A stretch of 64,000 nucleotides of DNA from Ralstonia sp. UNC404CL21Col (GTDB taxonomy: Bacteria > Pseudomonadota > Gammaproteobacteria > Burkholderiales > Burkholderiaceae): the NCBI RefSeq assembly GCF_000620465.1, contig NZ_JIBE01000003.1:868001-932000 (forward strand), given 5' to 3'. Below, one piece after another: positions 25,857 through 34,760 of this stretch. Under the pieces are notes generated by a model. The model was not told the origin of the DNA. It worked only from the letters and a program-made list of their open reading frames with translations, and did no database searches. Both the position numbers and the translations under genes were made by a program. How positions within the stretch are numbered: the stretch's first letter is position 1; every line of letters starts with the position of its first letter.

Positions 25857-26861
25857 TTACCCCACCGGTGCCCGCAATGCCGCCAAGGGCGCATTCACCA
25901 CATCGCCCAACCGTTCCGCCAGCGAATACCGCGCCATATAGCGCCGAAAATGCGCCAGGAACGCTTCTTCTGCCGGCGCCAGACGGCGCTCCCTGTGCCA
26001 CATCAGGTACAGGTCGATGTCGGCAACGCCCTCTTCTGGCGGCAGCCGCCACAAGCGCTGCTGGGCCAAATCGTCCGCCACGATGTGCTCCGGCAGGCAG
26101 CCGATCCCATAGCCCGCAAACACGAGCCGCTTGATCTCGTCCAGGCTCGCCGACGTAGCGACGATGCGGCCGGTGAATCCCTGCTGATCGCGAAACACCG
26201 CGAGCGGCGACAGCGCATCGCCCAATTGGTCGCTCATGAACGAGACAAAGTTTTCGCCGAGCAAGTCACTGATCGACAAGCCCGTCCGCCCGAACAACCG
26301 ATGGTGCCGCCCGCAGAACACGGCGTAGCGCTGGCGCAGGAACAGTTGCCGCTCAAGCTTTTCGCTCGGCGTGCGGCACAGGCTGAGCCCAATGCCGGCG
26401 CGCTTTTGCGCGAGTGCATCGAGGATGTCCGTGCTGCGCATGACTTCCACCTGCAGATCCACGCGCGGGTGATGTCGGTGAAACGCCGCCAGGCATTCGT
26501 CGTAGACGCCCGATTGGATGCGGCTGACGGTCAGCAGATGCAGCACGCCGCTCACATCGTCTTGCGGTTCGCCAAGCTCCGAGCCGAGCCGCGCGACATT
26601 GCCGTAGACGTCGGTGGCGATGCGCAATACGTCTTCGCCGACGCGCGTGAGGCGAAAGTGAGAGCCACGCCGCTCGATGAGCGTGTGGCCAAGCTGATCT
26701 TCGAGCCGCCGCAGCGCGAGGCTGACCGCCGGCTGCGTGATGTGCAGCCGCACCGCCGCACGGCTGATGCTGCGCTCGTGGACGATGGTGAGAAAGGTGC
26801 GCAGCAGGTTCCAGTCAAGCCGGTCGCTGACGAGGGCGGGATCAAGAGCGGACGGGTCCAT
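25857..26861 (-). CDS. LysR-family transcriptional regulator
   Basis: A 334-residue LysR regulator. A short N-terminal extension precedes the helix-turn-helix DWNLLRTFLTIVHERSISRA...TQPAVSLALRRLEDQL, and the effector domain follows. It is divergent from the MFS-amidohydrolase operon (130-base gap), with a perfect T-N11-A-type palindrome in the gap, so it very likely controls that operon. Effector unknown; by context a polyamine derivative or the carried substrate. Confidence 0.88.
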   Translation of the reverse strand: MDPSALDPALVSDRLDWNLLRTFLTIVHERSISRAAVRLHITQPAVSLALRRLEDQLGHTLIERRGSHFRLTRVGEDVLRIATDVYGNVARLGSELGEPQDDVSGVLHLLTVSRIQSGVYDECLAAFHRHHPRVDLQVEVMRSTDILDALAQKRAGIGLSLCRTPSEKLERQLFLRQRYAVFCGRHHRLFGRTGLSISDLLGENFVSFMSDQLGDALSPLAVFRDQQGFTGRIVATSASLDEIKRLVFAGYGIGCLPEHIVADDLAQQRLWRLPPEEGVADIDLYLMWHRERRLAPAEEAFLAHFRRYMARYSLAERLGDVVNAPLAALRAPVG

Positions 26862-26880
26862 GGCGGGGAATATGAGTCCA

Positions 26881-26899
26881 ACTTATACAAACAATAAGT
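26881..26899. promoter_or_regulatory. LysR-type operator (perfect palindrome)
   Basis: ACTTAT (26881-26886) and ATAAGT (26894-26899) flank 7 bases, giving a perfect 6-bp inverted repeat that contains the LysR T-N11-A consensus. It sits 20 bases from the LysR start and 93 bases before the MFS start. A possible plus-strand promoter follows: TTGACT (26909-26914) and AATAAA (26932-26937), spacing 17. Confidence 0.7.
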
Positions 26900-26991
26900 A
26901 TTCAGAATTTGACTAATACCCGTCAACCGGCAATAAACACGCATCGTCGCCTTGAAGCGGCGGGCTAAAAAAACCTGTGAGGAGCTACACC

Positions 26992-28299
26992 ATGCAACCG
27001 TCTCAACCCGGCGGGCGCCAGCCTGCGCGTGCGGCCACCGCCGCCTTTGTCGGCACCATGATCGAGTGGTACGACTTCTACATCTACGCCACCGCCGCTG
27101 CGCTCGTGTTCGGGCCGCTCTTCTTTCCGGGTGGCGATCCGTTCTTGAGCACGCTCGCTTCGTTCGGCACGTTTGCCGTCGGCTTTTTCGCGCGGCCGCT
27201 GGGCGGCATCGTGTTCGGCCACTGGGGCGACCGCATCGGCCGCAAGAAGGCGCTGATGATCACGCTCACGATGATGGGCCTGGCGACGATCGGCATCGGC
27301 CTGCTGCCGACGTATGCCACCGCGGGTGCGCTTGCGCCCGTGCTGCTGGTGCTGCTGCGTGTGGTGCAGGGCGTTGCGGTCGGCGGCGAATGGGGCGGCG
27401 CGGTGCTGATGGCGGGCGAACACGCGCCCAAGGGTCGTCGCACGTTCTTCGCGTCGTTCGCGCAACTCGGCAGCCCGGCTGGCTTGATTCTCTCGCTGCT
27501 GGCTTTCCGGCTCGTCACGTCGATGGAGAAAGACGCTTTCATGGAGTGGGGCTGGCGTCTGCCGTTCCTTGCCAGCGCGGTGCTGCTGCTCGTGGGCGTG
27601 GCGATTCGCCTGGGTGTGAACGAGTCGCCCGAGTTTGCGCAGGTGCAGGCGCAGCGCAAGACGGCCAAGCTGCCGATCGCCGAAGTCTGGCGCACGGCGC
27701 GCGTGCCGGTGTTGCTGTGCATTGGCGCCAACACCATCGGCATTGCGGGCGTGTACTTCACCAACACGTTCATGATCGCGTACACGACGCAGTATCTGTC
27801 GCTGTCCAAAACGCTGATTCTCGATTGCCTCTTCGTGGTGGCGTTCATCCAGTTTCTCGCGCAGCCGCTGGCGGCATGGCTGGCTGAGAAGCTTGGCGGC
27901 GCACGCTTCCTCAAGCTGATGGCGTTGATGGCGATGGCATCGCCCTACCCGATGTTCCTGCTAGTGCAGACGCGCCAGGCTCCGCTGATGGTGCTGGGCA
28001 TTGCGCTGGCCGTGGTGTGCATGGCGAGCTTCTATTCGGTGATTGCGGGCTTCGTGTCGGGCGTGTTCGAGACGCGCGTGCGGTACTCGGCGATCTCGCT
28101 GTCATACCAGGTCTGCGGCGCGGTGGCGGGCGGGCTGACGCCGCTGGTCGGCACCATCCTCGCGCAGCGCTTCCATGGCGAATGGTGGCCGCTGGCGGTG
28201 TTCTACACGCTGCTCGCCGGTATCTCGCTGCTGTGCATCGCGGCCATCGATGGGCGCCAACGCGGTCGCGCAACGGCCGGCGACACCGTCGGCGCATAA
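26992..28299 (+). CDS. MHS-family MFS transporter
   Basis: A 435-residue MFS carrier of the metabolite:H+ symporter group. TM1 has GTMIEWYDFYIYATAAAL, loop 2-3 GHWGDRIGRKKAL, then VVQGVAVGGEWGGAVLMAGEHAP and EWGWRLPFLASAVLL. Ordinary family length. Start at ATG 26992 with GAGGAG 7 bases upstream. It is followed after 25 bases by the amidohydrolase gene, suggesting uptake of that enzyme's substrate. Confidence 0.88.
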   Translation: MQPSQPGGRQPARAATAAFVGTMIEWYDFYIYATAAALVFGPLFFPGGDPFLSTLASFGTFAVGFFARPLGGIVFGHWGDRIGRKKALMITLTMMGLATIGIGLLPTYATAGALAPVLLVLLRVVQGVAVGGEWGGAVLMAGEHAPKGRRTFFASFAQLGSPAGLILSLLAFRLVTSMEKDAFMEWGWRLPFLASAVLLLVGVAIRLGVNESPEFAQVQAQRKTAKLPIAEVWRTARVPVLLCIGANTIGIAGVYFTNTFMIAYTTQYLSLSKTLILDCLFVVAFIQFLAQPLAAWLAEKLGGARFLKLMALMAMASPYPMFLLVQTRQAPLMVLGIALAVVCMASFYSVIAGFVSGVFETRVRYSAISLSYQVCGAVAGGLTPLVGTILAQRFHGEWWPLAVFYTLLAGISLLCIAAIDGRQRGRATAGDTVGA

Positions 28300-28324
28300 C
28301 GGTTTTCCCCACCCTGTTTCACCC

Positions 28325-29359
28325 ATGCTGACGTTCTTTCATCCTGAACAGCTTCTGCACCATCCGCAGAGCTACTACTCGCGCGGCAAGATGCGCACGC
28401 CGCAGGAAGTGCCCGAGCGCGCGCTGAATTTGCTGCAGGCGGCGCGCGATCTCGGCTTCACCATTGCGCGGCCCGAAGACCACGGCATTGCGCCGCTCAC
28501 CGCCGTGCACGGCGAGCCCTATCTGCGCTTCCTGCAGGACGCCCATGCCCAGTGGCAACGCCTGCCAGAAGACTGGGGCGACGAGGTCATGTCCAACATC
28601 TTCGTGCGCGAACCGAATGCGCTGCGCGGCGTGCTGGCCCAGGCCGCGCGCTATCTGGCAGACGGCAGTTGCCCCGTCGGCGAGAACACATGGCGATCGG
28701 CGTATTGGTCGGCGCAAAGCGCGGCGGCCGGCGCGCAAGCCATCCTCAATGGCGAGCGCATGGCCTACGCGCTGTGCCGCCCGCCCGGCCATCACGCGCG
28801 CCGCGAAGCAGCCGGCGGCTTCTGCTACCTGAACAACGCCGCCGTGGCCGCGCAGGCGCTGCGGCGCAAATTCAAGCGCGTCGCCATCCTCGACACCGAC
28901 ATGCATCACGGCCAGGGCATCCAGGAAATCTTCTACGACCGTGCCGACGTGCTGTACATCTCCATTCATGGCGATCCGACCAATTTCTATCCGGTGGTTG
29001 CCGGCTTTGACGACGAGCGCGGCACGGGCGACGGCCTCGGGCTGAACGTGAACCTGCCGATGCCGCACCGCTCGCCGGAATCGGTGTTCTTCGACAAGCT
29101 CGTGGATGCGATTGCCGCACTCGAAAGGTTTCAGCCCGACGCGCTGGTGCTGTCGCTCGGCTTCGACATCTATCGCGAAGATCCGCAATCGCAGGTGGAC
29201 GTTTCGACGCAGGGCTTCGGCCGGCTTGGCCAGGCCGTCGGCGCGATCGGCCTGCCGACGCTGGTCGTCCAGGAAGGCGGCTATCACCTCCCCACCCTTG
29301 CACAAAACGCTGCCGCATTCTTCGGCGGCTTGAAGACGCCCCATCAGCCGGCAGGCTGA
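28325..29359 (+). CDS. Histone-deacetylase-fold amidohydrolase (acetylpolyamine type)
   Basis: A 344-residue zinc amidohydrolase of the arginase/HDAC fold. The catalytic His pair is in RPPGHHA, zinc ligands are the Asp and His of LDTDMHHGQG and the Asp of SLGFDIY, and the transition-state Tyr is in EGGYHL. The N-terminal segment (about 1-110) with FVREPNALRG resembles the loop insertion of bacterial acetylpolyamine amidohydrolases, which deacetylate N-acetylputrescine or N-acetylcadaverine. Start ATG at 28325. It is co-directional with the MFS carrier and under the same probable LysR control. Substrate is inferred. Confidence 0.85.
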   Translation: MLTFFHPEQLLHHPQSYYSRGKMRTPQEVPERALNLLQAARDLGFTIARPEDHGIAPLTAVHGEPYLRFLQDAHAQWQRLPEDWGDEVMSNIFVREPNALRGVLAQAARYLADGSCPVGENTWRSAYWSAQSAAAGAQAILNGERMAYALCRPPGHHARREAAGGFCYLNNAAVAAQALRRKFKRVAILDTDMHHGQGIQEIFYDRADVLYISIHGDPTNFYPVVAGFDDERGTGDGLGLNVNLPMPHRSPESVFFDKLVDAIAALERFQPDALVLSLGFDIYREDPQSQVDVSTQGFGRLGQAVGAIGLPTLVVQEGGYHLPTLAQNAAAFFGGLKTPHQPAG

Positions 29360-29616
29360 CTCCGCCCCCCGGCGCAAACCTCCCTTCAGCCTGGTGGATG
29401 TTTGCGCCCACTCACCTCTGAGCCCCGGCGTTTTATACGCTGCCGGGGCAACCTCCCCGTCTCTAGAGTCGTTGCTCGAATTGGGCACTTGGCGTTTTCA
29501 AACGTCTGTTCCTAACATGCCCGGGCAACCCCATACACATGTTTGAATCGTACGTTCGAGCGCTGCACCGCAGCAATCGAGCCCGATATCAGGCCTAAAA
29601 AAACGAGGTAGGAGAC
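29360..29616. promoter_or_regulatory. Intergenic region with several inverted repeats upstream of tetR
   Basis: Two perfect inverted repeats lie in tandem: GGCGCAAAC (29371-29379) with GTTTGCGCC (29400-29408), and GCCCCGGC (29422-29429) with GCCGGGGC (29442-29449). Neither is followed by a T-run, so simple terminators are unlikely. Nearer the gene are the short palindrome CGTTT-TC-AAACG (29493-29504) and an imperfect one around TGAATCGTACGTTCGA (about 29545-29560). The latter is the best place for TetR autoregulation. The promoter itself is not identifiable. Confidence 0.4.
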
Positions 29617-30681
29617 ATGGGACGTCCTGGAGCAGGAGACACCAAGGGCCGCATTCTGGAAGCCACCGAACTGCTGTTCATCGAGTTCGGCTACGAGGCG
29701 ATGTCGTTGCGGCAGATCACGGCGCGCGCCAAGGTCAATCTGGCAGCGGTCAACTATCACTTCGGCAGCAAGGAAGCGTTGATGCAGTCGGTGCTGGGCC
29801 GGCGGCTCGACCCGCTCAACACGCGCCGGCTGGCGCTGCTGACCGCGTGCGAAGAACGCTGGACGAAGGAGCAGCTGACCTGCGATCACGTGCTCGGCGC
29901 GCTGTTTGTGCCGGCGCTGCAGATGGCGCGCAACCCCGACACCGGCGGCCCCGCGTTCCTGCGGTTGATGGGGCGCGTGTATTCCGACACCTCGCCGTTC
30001 GTGCAGAACTATCTGCTCGGCCACTACGCGCTGGTGTTCGATCGCTTCTTCGAAGCCTTCTCGCGAGCGCTGCCGCACCTGCCGCGCGCTGAACTCGGCT
30101 GGCGCCTGCACTTTGCGCTCAAGGCGCTCGCCGGCGTGCTGGCTGGCGACGACCTCAACAACCTGCTGCCGCTGTTCACGCAGGGCAAGACGATGAACGA
30201 TGCCTCGCTGCTGGCGCGCCTGACGGCGCTGGTGGTGGCCACGCTCAATGCCCCGCTGCCCGGCGAGGCCGGCGCGCTCGACCAAGTGGTCGAACTGGCC
30301 GAAGCACAGGTGCCCACACCCGTGGCCGTGGCGGACGACGCGCCCAGCGGCAACGACAGCGGCCACGGCGGCTCGGGTCGCCACGCCGGGCACGGCAACG
30401 GCCGCAGCACCGAACGGAGCGCGACGCCTGCCACGGCCTCGCCCTTTGCCGGTGACTTGTTCGGCCGCACGCCGGGTTCTCGGGCCAGCGCAGACGATGC
30501 CGCGGACGACCACGACGACCTCAGCGCCGACGAGCACGACGATCACCACGGCGCCGACAGCGATAGCGACGGCCCCGCGCCGTCTGCGCGCACCCGGGCA
30601 TTGGCCATTCGCCGGAGCAACGCAGCACGCGCCATCTTCCCGGCCAACCCGATGCGCCCCTGGCGCAGCCCCAGCGCCTGA
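29617..30681 (+). CDS. TetR-family regulator with disordered His/Asp tail
   Basis: A 354-residue TetR regulator heading the fatty-acid cluster. The helix-turn-helix (about 8-55) reads TKGRILEATELLFIEFGYEAMSL...VNLAAVNYHFGSKEAL, the pattern of PsrA/FadR-like TetR proteins. The ligand domain runs to about 230. A 120-residue low-complexity tail follows, rich in Gly/Ser, then Asp/His (DDHDDLSADEHDDHHG) and finally basic (ARTRALAIRRSNAARA). TetR proteins are normally about 200-220 residues. By position it may regulate fadE and the genes after it. The function of the tail is unknown. Confidence 0.82.
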   Translation: MGRPGAGDTKGRILEATELLFIEFGYEAMSLRQITARAKVNLAAVNYHFGSKEALMQSVLGRRLDPLNTRRLALLTACEERWTKEQLTCDHVLGALFVPALQMARNPDTGGPAFLRLMGRVYSDTSPFVQNYLLGHYALVFDRFFEAFSRALPHLPRAELGWRLHFALKALAGVLAGDDLNNLLPLFTQGKTMNDASLLARLTALVVATLNAPLPGEAGALDQVVELAEAQVPTPVAVADDAPSGNDSGHGGSGRHAGHGNGRSTERSATPATASPFAGDLFGRTPGSRASADDAADDHDDLSADEHDDHHGADSDSDGPAPSARTRALAIRRSNAARAIFPANPMRPWRSPSA

Positions 30682-30798
30682 CAACGCAGGCGCCGCGCGG
30701 CGCTCCCGTGTGCAGGCACGGGAGTCGCTCCGGCATTCGGCAGTTGCCGCCGCATGTTCGAGACATTCGGCACATCAACGCATCGAATGGAGACCCTC

Positions 30799-33309
30799 AT
30801 GACGACGATCTGGATCGTCCTGCTTTGCATCGGCGGGCTCGCCCTCGCCAGCATGGAAGCCTCGGCATTCGCCTGGCTCGTCGCAACCGCTGTGTGGCTT
30901 GTGGCCGGTGCCTGGCTCGGCCTTGTTGGGCCGGTGATGACCACGGTGCTCGCCATCGTCTTTGTGCTGCCCGCGCTGGTGCTGGCGCTCAAGCCGCTGC
31001 GCCGGGCGATCATCACGCGCCCCGTGCTGGCGATGTTCCGCAAGATCATGCCGGAGATGTCGCAAACGGAGCGCGACGCCATTGAAGCGGGCACGGTCTG
31101 GTGGGATGCGGAGCTGTTCTCGGGCCGGCCCAATTGGTCGCGGCTGCTGTCTTCGCCGCCGCCGCGGCTGTCGGCGGAAGAGCAATCCTTCCTCGACGTC
31201 GAGACCGAAAAACTCTGCGACCTTGCCAACGATTGGGAAAGCACGCAGATCTGGCAAGACCTGTCGCCCGAGGCTTGGGACTATGCGAAGCGCGCCGGCT
31301 TCCTCGGCATGATCATCCCGAAGGAATACGGCGGCAAAGGGTTCTCGGCATACGCGCATTCGCAGGTCATCATGAAGCTGTCGACGCGCTGCTCTGCGGC
31401 GGCCGTGTCGGTCATGGTGCCCAACTCGCTCGGCCCGGCCGAGCTGCTGCTGCACTACGGCACCGAAGCGCAGAAAAACCATTACCTGCCGCGCCTCGCA
31501 CGCGGGGAAGAAATCCCCTGCTTCGCGCTGACCAACGCGTATGCCGGCTCCGATGCCGCCGCCATTCCCGATGTGGGCGTGGTCTGCCGCGGCATGCACG
31601 AAGGCCGCGAGACGCTCGGCTTTCGCGTGACATGGAGCAAGCGCTACATCACGCTCGGCCCCATCGCCACGGTGCTGGGGCTGGCGTTTCGCGCAATCGA
31701 TCCGGATGGCTTGCTCGGCGGCGACAAGGAGCCCGGCATCACCTGCGCGCTCATCCCGACGAAGCATCCGGGCGTGAACATCGGACGCCGCCATTGGCCG
31801 CTCAACGCGGTGTTCCAGAACGGCCCGAACTCCGGCAAGGACGTGTTCATCCCCATCGACTGGGTGATCGGCGGCCAGGCGCAGGTCGGCCGCGGCTGGC
31901 GCATGCTGATGGAGTGCCTGGCAGCCGGCCGCGCGATCTCGCTGCCATCGTCCAATGTGGGCATGGCCAAGCTGGCCGTGCGCAGCACCGGCGCCTATGC
32001 CGCCGTGCGACGCCAGTTCCGTACGCCCATCGGCAAGTTCGAAGGGATCCAGGAAGCGCTGGGCCGCATGGGCGGCAACCTGTACATGATGGATGCGGCG
32101 CGGCGTTTGTCTGCGCTGGCCGTGGACCTGGGCGAGAAACCTTCGGTCATCTCCGCCATTGCCAAGTACCACGTCACCGAACGTGCGCGCGACGTGGTCA
32201 CTGATGCGATGGACATCGTCGGCGGCAAGGGCATCTGCATGGGCCCGAACAACTTCCTGGCGCGCGCGTATCAGCAGGTGCCGATCGCCATCACGGTGGA
32301 AGGCGCGAACATCATGACGCGCTGCCTGATCATCTTCGGGCAGGGCGTGATCCGCTGCCATCCGTATGTGCTGCGCGAGATGACGGCCGCGCAAGGCACC
32401 GATTCACCCGAGACGCTGCGCGCGTTCGACGCGGCGCTGTTCGGCCACGGCGCGTTCATCGCGGGCAACCTGGTGCGCGCCTTCCTGCATGCGGTCACCG
32501 GCGGGCGCGTGGCAAGCGCGCCGGGCAATGCCGCACCGGAAATGCAGCGCTATTACCGCGCCGTGAACCGCTTCTCGACGGCGCTGGCACTGCTGTCGGA
32601 TGTGTCGATGTTCACGCTGGGCGGCACGCTCAAGCGCCGCGAAAGCATCACCGGGCGGCTGGGCGACATCCTCTCGCAGATGTACCTGATTTCGTCCACG
32701 CTCAAACGCTTTGAAGATGAAGGCCGCCCTGCAGAGGACGCGCCGCTCGTGCATTGGTCCGTGCAGGACGCGCTGGTGAAGGCACACGATGCGCTCGACG
32801 GCGTGCTGGCAAACTTCCCGAAGGCGGGCATCGCGGCGCTGCTGCGTGCGCTGATCTTCCCGTTCGGTACGCCGTATCGCAAGCCGTCCGATGCGCTGGC
32901 CGCGCAGGTTGCCGAGCTGATGCAGACACCGGGCGCCGTGCGCGATCGCCTGCTGGCCGACTCGTACTGTCCGACGCCCGAGGTCGACCCGATCGCCTAT
33001 GGCGAAGCGGCTTTCCGCCTGCAGCCGGCGGTGGATGCAATCGAGCAACGCTTGAAACCGGCCATCCGCGCAGGCAAGCTGCCGCCCGTGCCGCAAAGCC
33101 TGCCCGACTTCGAAGCCTGGACTGAGCAAGCCGTGGCACAAAACCTCATCGACGAAGGCGAACGCAAGCAGCTGTGCGACTACGCGCGCTACGGCGAACA
33201 CGCGGTCGCCGTGGATGACTTCCCGCCCGACTTCAACCTGATGGCCGACCTGCAGCGCCGCAAGGATGCGCTCGATGCCCTGCAGGCCGCCGAGCGCCGC
33301 GCAGCCTGA
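30799..33309 (+). CDS. fadE: Acyl-CoA dehydrogenase FadE
   Basis: An 836-residue long acyl-CoA dehydrogenase that performs the first oxidation step of beta-oxidation with FAD. Two N-terminal hydrophobic segments (about 5-70) anchor it to the membrane, as in E. coli FadE (814 residues). The acyl-CoA dehydrogenase core follows (LGMIIPKEYGGKGFSAYAHS, FALTNAYAGSDAAAIPD, ITVEGANIMTRCLIIFGQG), then the FadE-specific C-terminal domain. I chose the ATG at 30799 because GGAG precedes it at 7 bases; an ATG four codons upstream is less well placed. It begins a run of five co-directional lipid genes. Confidence 0.93.
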   Translation: MTTIWIVLLCIGGLALASMEASAFAWLVATAVWLVAGAWLGLVGPVMTTVLAIVFVLPALVLALKPLRRAIITRPVLAMFRKIMPEMSQTERDAIEAGTVWWDAELFSGRPNWSRLLSSPPPRLSAEEQSFLDVETEKLCDLANDWESTQIWQDLSPEAWDYAKRAGFLGMIIPKEYGGKGFSAYAHSQVIMKLSTRCSAAAVSVMVPNSLGPAELLLHYGTEAQKNHYLPRLARGEEIPCFALTNAYAGSDAAAIPDVGVVCRGMHEGRETLGFRVTWSKRYITLGPIATVLGLAFRAIDPDGLLGGDKEPGITCALIPTKHPGVNIGRRHWPLNAVFQNGPNSGKDVFIPIDWVIGGQAQVGRGWRMLMECLAAGRAISLPSSNVGMAKLAVRSTGAYAAVRRQFRTPIGKFEGIQEALGRMGGNLYMMDAARRLSALAVDLGEKPSVISAIAKYHVTERARDVVTDAMDIVGGKGICMGPNNFLARAYQQVPIAITVEGANIMTRCLIIFGQGVIRCHPYVLREMTAAQGTDSPETLRAFDAALFGHGAFIAGNLVRAFLHAVTGGRVASAPGNAAPEMQRYYRAVNRFSTALALLSDVSMFTLGGTLKRRESITGRLGDILSQMYLISSTLKRFEDEGRPAEDAPLVHWSVQDALVKAHDALDGVLANFPKAGIAALLRALIFPFGTPYRKPSDALAAQVAELMQTPGAVRDRLLADSYCPTPEVDPIAYGEAAFRLQPAVDAIEQRLKPAIRAGKLPPVPQSLPDFEAWTEQAVAQNLIDEGERKQLCDYARYGEHAVAVDDFPPDFNLMADLQRRKDALDALQAAERRAA

Positions 33310-33340
33310 AGGTCCGGCCTGACCAACGACAACAACAACG

Positions 33341-34753
33341 ATGCAAGACAAGTATCTCGATTTCGTCGGCTCCGGTTTCGGCAAGTGGCTGTCGGCCAAC
33401 CTCGGCCTGCCGCAGCCGGTGCCGTTGCGCCGTTATGTGCCCGGCGAACCGGAATTTGTCGGGCCGTTCCTGGTGGGCGCGGCGCCGGGCGGCTCCATGC
33501 GCGAGACGCTCGCCGCGCTGTTTGCCGAGACGGGCGTTCCCACGCGCTTTCATGAAAGCGATCCGGAATGGCTTGGCGCCGCCAACCGGCACGGGCAGAT
33601 CACGGGCCGCTTTGTCGCTCCCACCGGCAAAGAAGGCGAAGCGTTTGATCGCATTGGCGGCATCGTCTTCGACGCCACGGGCATTGCGACGGTCGACGGC
33701 CTCGATGCGCTGTATCACGTGTTCCACGATGGCGTCCGGGCCATCGGCCGTTGTGGGCGCGTGGTCGTGATCGGCCGTCCGCCGGAGGGCTGCAAGACGC
33801 CCGAGGCGGCGATCGCGCAGCGCGCGCTGGAAGGACTGACGCGATCGCTCGGCAAGGAAGTCCGGCGCGGCTGCACGGCGCAGCTCGTCTACGTGGCCGA
33901 GGGGGCGGAAAACGTCGCCGCATCAACGCTGCGCTTTCTGCTGTCGGCGCGCTCCGCGTATGTCTCGGGGCAGGTGGTGCGCGTGCATCGGGCGCCAGCG
34001 GTTTCGGTGGACTGGCAGAAGCCGCTGGCCGGGCGCACCGCGCTGGTGACCGGCGCGTCGCGCGGCATCGGTGCGGCCATTGCACACGTGCTGGCACGTG
34101 ACGGTGCGCGGGTGCTGTGCCTGGATGTGCCCGCCGCGCAGGAAGCGCTGAACGCGGTCGCGCAGGAAATCGGCGGTGAGGCCATGGCCTACGACATTGC
34201 CGCGCCCGAGACGCCCGCTTTGCTCGCGCAGCAACTTGCTGCCTTGGGCGGCATCGACATCCTCGTGCACAACGCCGGCATCACGCGCGACAAGACCATC
34301 GCCCGCATGACTGAACCCGCGTGGCGTAGCGTGCTCGATATCAACCTCGCCGCGCAGTTGCGCATCAACGACGCGCTGCTTGCCGCCAATGCGCTGCTTG
34401 CGGGGGGCGCCATCGTGTGCGTGTCGTCCATCAGCGGCATTGCGGGCAACCTCGGGCAGACCAACTACGCGACGTCCAAGGCCGGCGTGATCGGGCTCGT
34501 GCAGGCAGGCGCGCCGCTGCTGGCCGAGCGCGGCATCACCCTCAACGCTGTTGCGCCGGGCTTTATCGAGACGCAGATGACCGCGGCCGTGCCGTTTGCC
34601 ATCCGCGAAGCCGGCCGCCGCATGAATGCGATGAGCCAGGGCGGCCAGCCCGTCGACGTGGCCGAGACGATCGCCTGGTTCGCCAACCCCGCGTCGAATG
34701 GCGTGACGGGCAACATCGTGCGCGTGTGCGGGCAAAGCCTGCTCGGAGCCTGA
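33341..34753 (+). CDS. Long FabG4-type 3-ketoacyl reductase
   Basis: A 470-residue short-chain dehydrogenase of the high-molecular-weight FabG (FabG4) type. The N-terminal half (about 1-225) is a degenerate Rossmann-like domain without a nucleotide motif. The C-terminal half is a full SDR: TGASRGIG (about 236-243), HNAG, the catalytic Ser in SSISG, and Tyr/Lys in NYATSK (about 376-380). Such enzymes interconvert 3-ketoacyl and (R)-3-hydroxyacyl thioesters with NADH. It lies between fadE and a MaoC hydratase, suggesting the (R)-specific hydratase/reductase route of chain shortening or synthesis. No strong Shine-Dalgarno precedes the ATG. Confidence 0.87.
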   Translation: MQDKYLDFVGSGFGKWLSANLGLPQPVPLRRYVPGEPEFVGPFLVGAAPGGSMRETLAALFAETGVPTRFHESDPEWLGAANRHGQITGRFVAPTGKEGEAFDRIGGIVFDATGIATVDGLDALYHVFHDGVRAIGRCGRVVVIGRPPEGCKTPEAAIAQRALEGLTRSLGKEVRRGCTAQLVYVAEGAENVAASTLRFLLSARSAYVSGQVVRVHRAPAVSVDWQKPLAGRTALVTGASRGIGAAIAHVLARDGARVLCLDVPAAQEALNAVAQEIGGEAMAYDIAAPETPALLAQQLAALGGIDILVHNAGITRDKTIARMTEPAWRSVLDINLAAQLRINDALLAANALLAGGAIVCVSSISGIAGNLGQTNYATSKAGVIGLVQAGAPLLAERGITLNAVAPGFIETQMTAAVPFAIREAGRRMNAMSQGGQPVDVAETIAWFANPASNGVTGNIVRVCGQSLLGA

Positions 34754-34760
34754 GACGACC

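Noticed and set aside
29371-29449. The two inverted repeats after the amidohydrolase gene as terminators
   Set aside because: Loops are long (20 and 12 bases) and no T-run follows on either strand.
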